Source of the DNA: Thioalkalivibrio sp.
Lineage (GTDB): Bacteria; Pseudomonadota; Gammaproteobacteria; Ectothiorhodospirales; Ectothiorhodospiraceae
Direction of reading: 5' to 3'
NCBI GenBank assembly: GCA_003563455.1
Contig: PWRV01000268.1
Location: forward strand, 1-26,233
DNA: 26,233 bases
A program made the position numbers and the translations under genes. Under the pieces are notes generated by a model. The model ran no database searches and was not told the origin of the DNA. It saw only the letters and a program-made list of their open reading frames with translations. Each line of letters opens with the position of its first letter. The first letter of the stretch is position 1. Below are positions 1 through 7,376 of the stretch, one piece after another.

Positions 1-1
1 G

Positions 2-463
2 AAGAACCGCGATGTGGGCAAGGGCGTGATCGTGATCACCGACGACCTGTCGCGCGTGGCCCACTGGCTGGAGCCGGTGCCGGAGGCGATGCAGGCGATG
101 GCCGAGGCCTCCTGGCCCGGTCCGCACACCTGGCTTTGGCCGGCCCGTTCGGCCTGCCCGGTCTGGCTGCGTGGCCGCCACACCCGGCTGGCGGTCCGGG
201 TAACCGCCCACCCGGCGGTACGGGCCCTGTGCGTCGCCGCGGGCTCCGCCCTGGTCTCCACCAGCGCGAACCGCTCGGGTGAACCGCCCTGCCGCGATAC
301 CGGCTGCGTCCGGCAGCACTTCGAAGGACAGGTGGACGGCATACTCGATCTGCCCTGCGGCGGTGCCGAAACACCGAGCAGCATTCGGGACATGATCACC
401 GGCGCCTGGATCCGGGGAGGTCCGGCTGGACCGCCCTTGCCGCAGAGAAGGATCTGGCCATGA
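2..463 (+). CDS. tsaC: Threonylcarbamoyl-AMP synthase (TsaC/YrdC/Sua5 family), 5' end missing
   Basis: This is the C-terminal part of a YrdC-like enzyme, which makes threonylcarbamoyl-AMP from threonine, bicarbonate and ATP for the t6A37 modification of ANN-decoding tRNAs in the cytoplasm. The reading frame is open from base 2, and the visible protein starts KNRDVGKGVIVI, matching the KxR..KGL.L segment inside TsaC proteins. WPGPHTWLWPA and the STSANRSGEPP segment are the hallmark late motifs of the family (STSAN in particular). The ATG at 14 is internal, so the true start lies left of the window. About 150 residues are visible out of a family length near 185. The stop TGA overlaps the ATG of hemF by 4 bases (ATGA), so the two are probably translated together. 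tsaC next to hemF and aroE is the usual order in Pseudomonas and relatives. Confidence 0.93.
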   Translation, partial: KNRDVGKGVIVITDDLSRVAHWLEPVPEAMQAMAEASWPGPHTWLWPARSACPVWLRGRHTRLAVRVTAHPAVRALCVAAGSALVSTSANRSGEPPCRDTGCVRQHFEGQVDGILDLPCGGAETPSSIRDMITGAWIRGGPAGPPLPQRRIWP

Positions 464-1389
464 ACGACGACTTTCGCATCGAACCCGTACTCGACTACCT
501 CGCGGCGCTGCAGGACCGGATCTGTACCGGCCTCGAGTCTCTCGATGGCGGCGGCCGCTTCCGCGAGGACGCCTGGACCCGCGAGGCGGGCGGCGGCGGC
601 CGTTCCCGGGTGCTGCGTGGCGGAAACGTCTTCGAGCAGGCGGGCGTGAACTTCTCGCACGTGATGGGACCCGGACTGCCGGCCTCGGCGACCGCCCATC
701 GGCCCGAGCTGGCCGGCCGATCCTTCCAGGCCGCGGGCGTGTCCCTGGTGATCCATCCGCTGAACCCCTACGTGCCGACTTCGCACGCGAACGTGCGGGT
801 GTTCGTCGCGGAAAAGGCGGGCGAAGCACCGATCTGGTGGTTCGGCGGCGGCTTCGACCTGACACCCTATTACGGCTTCGACGAGGACTGCGTGCACTGG
901 CACCGCACTGCGGAGGCTGCCTGCCGGCCCTACGGTCCGGACCTCTACGAAAGGCACAAGCGCTGGTGCGACGAATACTTTTTCCTGAAGCACCGCAACG
1001 AGACGCGCGGCATCGGCGGACTGTTCTTCGATGACCTCAACGCCGGCGGCTTCGATCACTGCTTCGGCTACATGCGCAGCGTCGCCGACCACTACCTCGA
1101 AGCCTACGGCCCGATCGTGCAGAAACGGAAGGATACGCCCTACGGCGAGCACGAACGGCAGTTCCAGCTCTACCGCCGCGGTCGTTACGTGGAGTTCAAT
1201 CTGGTCTACGACCGGGGTACCCTGTTCGGCCTGCAATCCGGCGGCCGGACCGAATCCATCCTGATGTCGCTGCCGCCGCTGGTGCGCTGGGAATACAACT
1301 GGAGCCCGGAGCCCGGCTCCGCCGAGGCGCGGCTGTACGAGCGCTACCTGAAACCCCGCGACTGGATCAACGAAGGGTCCGGACCATGA
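460..1389 (+). CDS. hemF: Oxygen-dependent coproporphyrinogen III oxidase
   Basis: HemF decarboxylates coproporphyrinogen III to protoporphyrinogen IX using O2, late in haem synthesis in the cytoplasm. The 309-residue product has the full family length. It carries the FEQAGVNFSHVMG segment (58-70), the NPYVPTSHANVRVF block (102-115), GGGFDLTPYYGF (129-140) and conserved histidines at about 99, 109, 146/148 and 178. The C-terminal segment includes GRYVEFNLVYDRGT, the SGGRTESILMSLPP block and EYNWSPEPGS. The start ATG at 460 overlaps the tsaC stop, and its own TGA overlaps the hemB ATG by 4 bases. An oxygen-dependent enzyme implies that the organism respires or at least tolerates O2. No anaerobic hemN is in view. 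Confidence 0.98.
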   Translation: MNDDFRIEPVLDYLAALQDRICTGLESLDGGGRFREDAWTREAGGGGRSRVLRGGNVFEQAGVNFSHVMGPGLPASATAHRPELAGRSFQAAGVSLVIHPLNPYVPTSHANVRVFVAEKAGEAPIWWFGGGFDLTPYYGFDEDCVHWHRTAEAACRPYGPDLYERHKRWCDEYFFLKHRNETRGIGGLFFDDLNAGGFDHCFGYMRSVADHYLEAYGPIVQKRKDTPYGEHERQFQLYRRGRYVEFNLVYDRGTLFGLQSGGRTESILMSLPPLVRWEYNWSPEPGSAEARLYERYLKPRDWINEGSGP

Positions 1390-2402
1390 GCGATATCACC
1401 GGCAGCTACCCCGCGGTGCGCCCCAGGCGGATGCGCCGCGATGCCTTTTCCCGGCGCCTGATGCGCGAACACCGGCTCACCGCCGATGACCTGATCTACC
1501 CGGTTTTCGTCCAGGAGGGCGAGGGGCGACGCGAGCCGGTGGCGTCGATGCCCGGCGTGGAACGAATGAGCATCGACGAACTGCTGCTCGAGGCGCAGGC
1601 CTGCGTCGAGCTCGGCATCCCGGCCGTGGCGATCTTCCCGGTCGTCCCCCCGGAGAAGAAAAGCCTGGACGCCGCCGAGGCGTGGAACCGGGAGGGCCTG
1701 GCGCAACGCGCTGTGCGCGCATTGAAGGCGGCCCTTCCCGAACTCGGCGTGATCACCGACGTCGCGCTGGACCCCTTCACCACCCACGGCCAGGACGGGA
1801 TCATCGACGCCGAGGGCTACGTGGTGAACGACGTCACCGTCGAGACCCTGGTTCGGCAGGCCCGGTCGCACGCCGAGGCGGGTGCGGATGTAGTGGCGCC
1901 GTCGGACATGATGGACGGGCGCATCGGCGCGATCCGTCAGGCGCTGGAGACGGGCAACCATGTCCACGTGCGCATCCTCGCCTATTCCGCAAAATACGCG
2001 TCGAGCTTCTACGGCCCGTTCCGGGATGCGGTGGGTTCGGCGGGCAACCTCGGACGCGGCGGCAAGGAAACCTACCAGATGGACCCCCCGAACGGCGACG
2101 AGGCCCTGCACGAAGTCGCGCTCGACCTGGCGGAGGGCGCCGACATGGTGATGATCAAGCCGGGGATGCCCTACCTTGACGTGGTGCGGCGGATCAAGGA
2201 TCACTTCCGGCGCCCGACCTTTGTTTACCAGGTGTCGGGTGAATACGCGATGCTGAAGGCCGCCGCACAGAACGGCTGGATTGCCGAACGCGCCTGTGTG
2301 CTGGAGGCGCTGACCGGCATGAAGCGGGCCGGCGCCGACGGTATCCTCACCTATTACGCACTCAACGTTGCCAGCTGGTTGCGGGAGGACGCAACCCCGT
2401 GA
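1386..2402 (+). CDS. hemB: Delta-aminolevulinic acid dehydratase (porphobilinogen synthase)
   Basis: HemB condenses two 5-aminolevulinate molecules to porphobilinogen, an early step of tetrapyrrole synthesis. The 338-residue protein has the two Schiff-base lysines expected at the active site, K203 in AYSAKYASSFYGPFR and K258 in MVMIKPGMPYLDV. The metal loop at 125-138 reads DVALDPFTTHGQDG. It therefore lacks the three cysteines of the zinc-dependent E. coli-type enzyme and matches the magnesium-type Pseudomonas class; this metal assignment is inferred from family knowledge. The gene overlaps hemF upstream and aroE downstream by 4 bases each. That places an early and a late haem enzyme in one translational unit. 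Confidence 0.98.
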   Translation: MSDITGSYPAVRPRRMRRDAFSRRLMREHRLTADDLIYPVFVQEGEGRREPVASMPGVERMSIDELLLEAQACVELGIPAVAIFPVVPPEKKSLDAAEAWNREGLAQRAVRALKAALPELGVITDVALDPFTTHGQDGIIDAEGYVVNDVTVETLVRQARSHAEAGADVVAPSDMMDGRIGAIRQALETGNHVHVRILAYSAKYASSFYGPFRDAVGSAGNLGRGGKETYQMDPPNGDEALHEVALDLAEGADMVMIKPGMPYLDVVRRIKDHFRRPTFVYQVSGEYAMLKAAAQNGWIAERACVLEALTGMKRAGADGILTYYALNVASWLREDATP

Positions 2403-3241
2403 GACCGGACCAGTACGCGGTCGTTGGCAATCCGATTGGCCACTCGCTGTCTCCCAGGATCCACGCACTCTTCGCCGCACAGACGGGCCAGCACATGATC
2501 TACGAGGCCCGGCTCGGGCGGCCGGACCACTTCGCCGAAGACGTCCGCGAGTGGTTCCGGACCAGCCTGCGCGGCCTGAACGTGACCGTGCCGTTCAAGG
2601 AGGATGCCTTCCGGCTGGTTGACCAGCGCACGCCGCGGGCCCAGCGCGCCGGGGCCGTAAACACCGTCTGGCCGGAGGCCGACGGCACCCTCACCGGCGA
2701 CAATACCGACGGGGCGGGATTCTTCCGCGACCTGAGCGGGCGGATGGGCTTCGACCCCGCTGGCCGGAAGATCCTGATCGTCGGTGCCGGCGGGGCGACC
2801 CGGGGCCTGCTGGAGCCTTTGCTGCGCGCGGCACCGGCACAGCTTGTGATCGCGAACCGGACGCCCGAGCGCGCGCTCGAGCTGGCACAGTCCTTTGCCG
2901 GACTCGCCGGGGCAACACGTCTGGAATCAAGCGGCCTCGACGCCATCCCCGACGGTCCCTACGACCTGCTGATCAATGCCACGGCCGCCGGGCTGGGCAG
3001 GGACGCGCTGGACCTGCCGCCCGGCCTGATTGCCGGCGACGGTGTTGCCTGCGACCTCGTCTACGGGCCGGCGTCGCTCGCGTTCCTGGACTGGGCCCGC
3101 GAACACGGTGCCGCCCGCGTCAGCGACGGTCTCGGGATGCTCGTGGAACAGGCCGCCGAGTCCTTCACCGCCTGGCGCGGGGTCAGACCCGACACCGGAC
3201 CGGTTCTCCGGGAACTCAGGCAGGCGATCGAGGCCCCGTGA
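2399..3241 (+). CDS. aroE: Shikimate dehydrogenase (NADP-dependent)
   Basis: AroE reduces 3-dehydroshikimate to shikimate with NADPH in the chorismate (aromatic amino acid) pathway. The product is 280 residues. The substrate domain opens with YAVVGNPIGHSLSPRIH (6-22) and has NVTVPFKE with catalytic K67, then DNTDGAGF with catalytic D104. The nucleotide-binding loop is GAGGATRG (129-136), and the C-terminal DGLGMLVEQAAESF block closes the substrate pocket. The start is a GTG at 2399 that overlaps the hemB stop (GTGA), so translation is probably coupled. It ends this run of four overlapping genes; the next gene starts 82 bases later with its own ribosome binding site. Confidence 0.97.
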   Translation: MRPDQYAVVGNPIGHSLSPRIHALFAAQTGQHMIYEARLGRPDHFAEDVREWFRTSLRGLNVTVPFKEDAFRLVDQRTPRAQRAGAVNTVWPEADGTLTGDNTDGAGFFRDLSGRMGFDPAGRKILIVGAGGATRGLLEPLLRAAPAQLVIANRTPERALELAQSFAGLAGATRLESSGLDAIPDGPYDLLINATAAGLGRDALDLPPGLIAGDGVACDLVYGPASLAFLDWAREHGAARVSDGLGMLVEQAAESFTAWRGVRPDTGPVLRELRQAIEAP

Positions 3242-3323
3242 CCCGCTTCAGGTTTCGTTCAACTTGCCGATTTAGATTAGGCTTGTGGTTACAGGAAAAA
3301 TCCGCCTTTCCGAGGACATCATC

Positions 3324-3986
3324 ATGCGCAAGTCGCTGCTCCTGGCCTTCGTCGGACTGCTAGCCTTCGTGACGGGCTGCACCACGCTGGATCCGTACAC
3401 CGGTGAAGAGCGCACAGCGCGAGCCGCCACCGGAGCAGGGATCGGCGCTCTGGCCGGCGCCATCGTCGGCAGCGTGACCTCCAGCCGCAACCGCACCCAG
3501 CGGGCGATGATCGGAGCGGGCATCGGCGCCCTTACGGGGGCCGCGATCGGCAACTACATGGACCAGCAGGAGGCCGAGATCCGGCAGGAGTTGGAGGGCA
3601 CGGGCGTCAGCGTGACGCGCGTCGGTGACAACCTGGTCCTGAACATGCCCGGCCACATCACCTTCGACGTGGACCGCACCGAGATCAAGCCGGAGTTCGA
3701 TCCGGTGCTCGACTCCGTCGTGACGGTGCTGAACAAGTACGACAAGACCGGCATCGAGATCGCCGGTCACACGGACAGCACCGGCCCGGTCGAATACAAC
3801 ATGGACCTGTCGGAACGGCGCGCCGAGAGCGTCGGCCGCGCCCTGCGCATCCGCGGAGTGAACCCCGCGCGCATCGGGACCATCGGCTTCGGCCCCCATC
3901 AGCCTGTCGCCACCAACGCGACCCCCGCGGGCCGGACCCTGAACCGGCGGGTTGAACTGACGCTCTTCCCGCTGACCGCCGGCTGA
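3324..3986 (+). CDS. OmpA-family outer-membrane lipoprotein with glycine-zipper segment
   Basis: This is a 220-residue envelope protein. A signal peptide (1-18) ends in a lipobox V16-T-G-C19, so the mature protein should be lipidated. Two Ala/Gly-rich glycine-zipper segments follow, around 37-53 and 63-77 (GAGIGALAGAIVG, then GAGIGALTGAAIGNYMD). The C-terminal half is an OmpA-like peptidoglycan-binding domain with GHTDSTGPVEYNMDLSERRA and a closing LNRRVELTL. This layout is shared by YiaD/Pal-type lipoproteins that tether the outer membrane to the cell wall. I chose the ATG at 3324, which has a GAGGA ribosome binding site 7-8 bases upstream, over an in-frame GTG at 3285 that would bury the signal peptide. 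It probably has its own promoter in the relatively AT-rich 3250-3290 stretch, though I see no clean -35/-10 pair. Confidence 0.93.
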   Translation: MRKSLLLAFVGLLAFVTGCTTLDPYTGEERTARAATGAGIGALAGAIVGSVTSSRNRTQRAMIGAGIGALTGAAIGNYMDQQEAEIRQELEGTGVSVTRVGDNLVLNMPGHITFDVDRTEIKPEFDPVLDSVVTVLNKYDKTGIEIAGHTDSTGPVEYNMDLSERRAESVGRALRIRGVNPARIGTIGFGPHQPVATNATPAGRTLNRRVELTLFPLTAG

Positions 3987-4026
3987 CCCGAGAGGTGGCG
4001 CGCGGCCTTTGCGTACACCGCTCCCG

Positions 4027-4896
4027 ATGACGGCGCGCGCGCGATTCGCCGAGTATGTCCGGCTGATCCGCCTGGATCGCCCGGTGGGCATCTACCTGCT
4101 GCTCTGGCCCACGCTCTGGGCCCTGTGGATCGCCGCCGATGGCATGCCGCCACTGCACATCCTGCTCATCTTCGTCGCCGGTGTAACGCTGATGCGGTCG
4201 GCGGGCTGCGCGATCAACGATTTCGCCGACCGGCACATCGACCCCCACGTCGAGCGCACCCGGTCGCGACCGCTCGCGCAGGGCCGCATCCAGCCGTGGG
4301 AGGCGGTGGCCGTCTTCGTCGTGCTCTCCGCCCTCGCCTTCGTGCTGGTGCTCCTCACCAATCCGCTGACCATCGCCTTTGCGCTGGTCGCCGTGGTGCT
4401 CGCGGCCACCTACCCGTTCATGAAGCGCCTTCACAGCCTCCCGCAGGTGCACCTCGGCGTGGCCTTCGCGTGGGCCGTGCCGATGGCCTTCACCGCGGTG
4501 ACGAATGAATTCCCGCCCCCGATCGCGTGGCTGCTCTTCGTCACCACCCTGACCTGGACCGTGGTCTACGACACCTTCTACGGGATGGTGGACCGCGAGT
4601 ACGACCTGGCCATCGGCGTACATTCGACCGCCATCCTGTTCGGCGAACAGGACCGCCTGATCACCGGCATCCTCCAGGTGCTGGTCTGGTTCGGCCTCTT
4701 CCTGGTCGGACAGCAGGCGGGCTTCGGGGGCATCTACCTGGGCGCGCTGGTCGTCGTGGCCATGCTGATGTTCTACCAGCAGTTCCTGATCTTCGACCGC
4801 GAACCCGACGCCTGCTTCCGTGCCTTCCGAAACAACCACCACCTCGGCCTGGTGGTCCTGGTGGGCATGGTCGCCGACACCCTGCTACTCGGCTGA
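4027..4896 (+). CDS. ubiA: 4-hydroxybenzoate polyprenyltransferase (ubiquinone synthesis)
   Basis: UbiA joins the polyprenyl tail to 4-hydroxybenzoate at the inner membrane, the first membrane step of ubiquinone synthesis. The 289-residue protein is rich in membrane helices. It begins with the family signature RLDRPVGIYLLLWPTLWALW. It has both Mg-prenyl-diphosphate motifs: NDFADRHID (64-72) and YDTFYGMVDREYD (181-193). PFMKRLHSLPQVHLG (131-144) is also diagnostic. ATG 4027 has no obvious Shine-Dalgarno sequence; an in-frame TTG at 4009 lies 13 bases after AGAGG and is an alternative start adding six residues. The gene is 40 bases after the lipoprotein gene on the same strand. The usual partner ubiC is not adjacent. 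Confidence 0.96.
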   Translation: MTARARFAEYVRLIRLDRPVGIYLLLWPTLWALWIAADGMPPLHILLIFVAGVTLMRSAGCAINDFADRHIDPHVERTRSRPLAQGRIQPWEAVAVFVVLSALAFVLVLLTNPLTIAFALVAVVLAATYPFMKRLHSLPQVHLGVAFAWAVPMAFTAVTNEFPPPIAWLLFVTTLTWTVVYDTFYGMVDREYDLAIGVHSTAILFGEQDRLITGILQVLVWFGLFLVGQQAGFGGIYLGALVVVAMLMFYQQFLIFDREPDACFRAFRNNHHLGLVVLVGMVADTLLLG

Positions 4897-4964
4897 TGGC
4901 ATCGCGGCCGGGACCGGCGGGAGGAGAACGCTTGCGCAAATCCCGTGAGCCGTTCAGAGCGGGA

Positions 4965-5074
4965 GCCGTTGGGCGGGAGCGTCTCCTTGCGGGTGTCGGC
5001 AGCAGGGATGCTGCCGTCAAGCCTACAGGGATGTATTCACGGCGTCCCGCAAGGAGACGCTCCCGCCCAACGGC
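4965..5074. repeat. Long perfect inverted repeat (REP/MITE-like palindromic element)
   Basis: Two 29-base arms, 4965-4993 and 5046-5074, are perfect reverse complements. The left arm starts GCCGTTGGGCGGGAGCGTCT. The 52-base centre (4994-5045) contains a second small hairpin, GGCAGC at 4998-5003 against GCTGCC at 5010-5015. The element sits in the gap between the convergent genes ubiA and comF, where it could also stop transcription from both sides. There is no T-run and no ORF of its own. The form fits a dispersed intergenic palindrome mobilised in trans, but only one copy lies in this window, so dispersal is inferred. Confidence 0.85.
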
Positions 5075-5113
5075 GTGGCGCCAACCGATACCAACCAATG
5101 CAGGAACGCCCCC

Positions 5114-5854
5114 TCAGGCACGCGCAAGGGCCACGGCGGTGACGCGGGTCGCGCCGGCACGGCGAACGGCATCCGCGAGTTCGTTCAGCGTCGTACCGGT
5201 GGTCATCACGTCGTCGAGCAGCAGGATCCGCTCGTCCGAGAGGTCCCCCGACACCGCAAAGGCGCCGCGCAGGTTGGCCCGGCGGGCGCGGCGGCTGAGG
5301 CCCTGCTGGCTGGGGGTGGCGCGTACGCGGGTGACGCTGCCGGTGTCGACGCGCAGGCCGCGTCGGCGGCACAGCACCCGGGCCAGGTCCTCGGCCTGGT
5401 TGAAGCCGCGGTGCACCAGACGCCGTTCGTGCAGCGGGACCGGAATCACGCGTTCGACCCCCGCGGTGGCGATCGCCGGGAGGTGCTCGGCGAGCAGGAA
5501 CCCGAGCGGCCGGGCCAGTTGCGGGCGGCCGCCGCCCTTGTAGGACAGCAGCAGATGGCTCAGCGGCCACGCGTAGACGAAGGGCGCCCAGACCGCGTCG
5601 AGCAGTGGCGGACTGCGCTGGCAGGAAGGACAGTCGCCGGCGAACGGGAGCGGCTCGGCGCAGGTCGGACAGGAGGGTCCGGGGCGGGCGAGATCCGACG
5701 CGCAGCCGGTGCAGAGCCCGGCCGGCGCGGGGTCCAGGCACAACACGCAACGCCCGGGATAGAGACGCTCCAGCAGGTTCGCGCCGCAGGCCTGCAGGAG
5801 CCGGAGCCAGTGCCCCGAAGCGGGATTGGGGGATTGTGGGTGGCAGGGAGCCAC
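5114..5854 (-). CDS. comF: ComF/GntX family phosphoribosyltransferase-like protein
   Basis: ComF-family proteins have N-terminal zinc-binding cysteines and a C-terminal PRTase fold; members are needed for DNA uptake or for use of DNA as nutrient in some bacteria. Four CxxC pairs are visible in this protein at about 36/39, 48/51, 62/65 and 75/78 (CVLC, CTGC, CPTC, CPSC). HRGFNQAEDLAR and a PRPP loop, ILLLDDVMTTGTTLNE (210-224), follow. A GTG at 5854 gives 246 residues. A TTG at 5896 would add 14 and would run into the divergent gene starting at 5890, so I prefer the shorter form, but neither has a good ribosome binding site. comF divergent from bioB is a common gammaproteobacterial arrangement. 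Confidence 0.92.
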   Translation of the reverse strand: MAPCHPQSPNPASGHWLRLLQACGANLLERLYPGRCVLCLDPAPAGLCTGCASDLARPGPSCPTCAEPLPFAGDCPSCQRSPPLLDAVWAPFVYAWPLSHLLLSYKGGGRPQLARPLGFLLAEHLPAIATAGVERVIPVPLHERRLVHRGFNQAEDLARVLCRRRGLRVDTGSVTRVRATPSQQGLSRRARRANLRGAFAVSGDLSDERILLLDDVMTTGTTLNELADAVRRAGATRVTAVALARA

Positions 5855-5889
5855 GGTGCTAGACTTGTGGTTTTCGCCGTGGGGCCTTG

Positions 5890-6342
5890 ATGGCAACCAA
5901 GACCGTCTCGGGGCGTTCCTGCCGCCGCGCCGCCTCGACCTTCGACTGGGGCAACCTCATCGCCGTCTCCCTGGCGGGTGTACCGCTGTTCCTGGTGAGC
6001 GGCGAGGTTGGCATCGCCACCATCGTCGCCGCGATCATGGGGATCGTACCACTGATCTTCTGGTTCGGGGCCTCGATGATGGTCTACGCGATGTGCCGCC
6101 ATCATCCCGAGGACCGGGTTGGCCAGTTCACCCAGTGGGCCGCCTACCGTTACTACGCGCTGATGGGTTCACTGATCGTGGTGGCCACCTTCTTTCCGCC
6201 GGACCTCAACTACTACCGCGCCTACTGGATGGTGGCCGCCCTGATCCTGATCCCCTGGACGATTTATGCGCTGATCGGCATCTACCGGGAGCGCTGGCAG
6301 GACGTCCAGATCGAGGTCGACTCCGAGGAGCATGAACAATGA
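5890..6342 (+). CDS. Unrecognised small membrane protein upstream of bioB
   Basis: I do not recognise this 150-residue protein. Four hydrophobic stretches are visible at roughly 22-38, 41-68, 87-103 and 111-131. A short hydrophilic loop holds CRHHPEDRVGQF (69-80), and the tail is acidic (QIEVDSEEHEQ). The N terminus is basic (KTVSGRSCRR) with no signal peptidase site. The ATG at 5890 directly follows an in-frame TTG at 5887. The stop TGA overlaps the bioB ATG by 4 bases, and a GAGGAG ribosome binding site for bioB lies inside its last codons. It therefore leads the biotin genes transcriptionally and probably by translational coupling. A link to biotin or its precursor is possible from position alone; I assign no function. 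Confidence 0.8.
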   Translation: MATKTVSGRSCRRAASTFDWGNLIAVSLAGVPLFLVSGEVGIATIVAAIMGIVPLIFWFGASMMVYAMCRHHPEDRVGQFTQWAAYRYYALMGSLIVVATFFPPDLNYYRAYWMVAALILIPWTIYALIGIYRERWQDVQIEVDSEEHEQ

Positions 6343-7349
6343 CACCGATTCGTCACGACTGGACCCGGGATGAGGTCGAGGCCCTGCTTGACCTGCCGTT
6401 CAGCGATCTGGTCTTCCGGGCGCAGCAGGTCCACCGCGAACACTTCGACCCCAACCGCGTGCAGGTCAGCACCCTGCTGTCGATCAAGACCGGCGCGTGC
6501 CCCGAGGACTGCGGCTACTGCCCGCAGAGCGCGCACCACCCGGTGGACCTGGAACGCGAGCGGCTGCTCCCGCTGGAGGAGGTTCAGGAGGCCGCGCGGG
6601 GCGCCCGGGAGCACGGGGCGACGCGTTTCTGCATGGGGGCCGCATGGCGCAACCCCACCGACCGCAACCTCGAACGCGTGATCGAGATGGTCCGGGCCGT
6701 GCGCGAACAGGGACTGGAGACCTGCATGACGCTGGGCATGCTGACCCCGCAGCAGGCCCGGCGCCTGGCCGAGGCGGGGCTGGACTACTACAACCACAAC
6801 CTCGACACCTCCCCGGAGTTCTACGGGGAGGTGATCACCACCCGGACCTACCAGGAGCGGCTGGACACTCTCGAGCACGTGCGCGAGGCGGGCATGAGCG
6901 TCTGCACCGGCGGCATCCTGGGCATGGGCGAGTCGCGCCGTGACCGAGCCGGTCTGCTGCAGCAGCTGGCCTGCCTGCCCCGGCACCCGGAATCCGTTCC
7001 GATCAACCAGCTGGTCCAGGTGGAAGGCACGCCGTTGCACGGGACCGAAGCTCTGGATCCGTTCGAGTTCGTCCGCACCGTCGCGGTGGCCCGCATCCTG
7101 ATGCCGCAGTCCCACGTCCGGCTGTCTGCCGGCCGCACGGACATGAGCGACGAGATGCAGGCCCTGTGCTTTCTGGCGGGCGCCAATTCGATCTTCCATG
7201 GCGAGCGCCTGCTCACCACGCCGAATCCGGAGGCCAACCACGATCGCACCCTGTTCCAGCGGCTGGGGATTCAGCCCGAGGCGGCAGAGGAATCCGCGGC
7301 GGACAAGCAACCGCGGGAAGAGGAAGCGGTTCGGGTTCAGCACGGCTGA
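6339..7349 (+). CDS. bioB: Biotin synthase (radical SAM)
   Basis: BioB inserts sulfur into dethiobiotin in the last step of biotin synthesis. The radical-SAM [4Fe-4S] motif is C54-PED-C58-GY-C61. The ligands expected for the auxiliary [2Fe-2S] cluster are C98 (RFCMGAAWR), C129 (ETCMTLGML), C189 (SVCTGGILGMGE) and the Arg in HVRLSAGR. YYNHNLDTSPEFY (150-162) is also characteristic. The product is 336 residues, with a charged Glu-rich C-terminal tail after about residue 310 that is not part of the catalytic core. The start ATG overlaps the preceding membrane-protein stop, with GAGGAG 8 bases upstream. bioF follows after a 27-base gap. Confidence 0.98.
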   Translation: MTPIRHDWTRDEVEALLDLPFSDLVFRAQQVHREHFDPNRVQVSTLLSIKTGACPEDCGYCPQSAHHPVDLERERLLPLEEVQEAARGAREHGATRFCMGAAWRNPTDRNLERVIEMVRAVREQGLETCMTLGMLTPQQARRLAEAGLDYYNHNLDTSPEFYGEVITTRTYQERLDTLEHVREAGMSVCTGGILGMGESRRDRAGLLQQLACLPRHPESVPINQLVQVEGTPLHGTEALDPFEFVRTVAVARILMPQSHVRLSAGRTDMSDEMQALCFLAGANSIFHGERLLTTPNPEANHDRTLFQRLGIQPEAAEESAADKQPREEEAVRVQHG

Positions 7350-7376
7350 TCCGTTAAGTGCGGGGATGACGGCCTG

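Noticed and set aside
1344..2480. Long minus-strand open frame over hemB (378 codons)
   Set aside because: It mirrors hemB on the opposite strand, has no recognisable domains and a composition typical of antisense frames in GC-rich DNA.
3685..4842. Minus-strand open frame of 385 codons over the lipoprotein and ubiA genes
   Set aside because: Both underlying plus-strand genes are clear family members; the antisense translation is His/Asp/Arg-rich with no motifs.
4921..5113. CRISPR-like repeat array in the ubiA-comF gap
   Set aside because: There are only two arms and they are inverted, not direct repeats; no spacers and no cas genes.
5855..5870. TAGACT (5860-5865) as the -10 of the bioB operon
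   Set aside because: No acceptable -35 at 16-18 bases; the hexamer alone is not enough in this composition.
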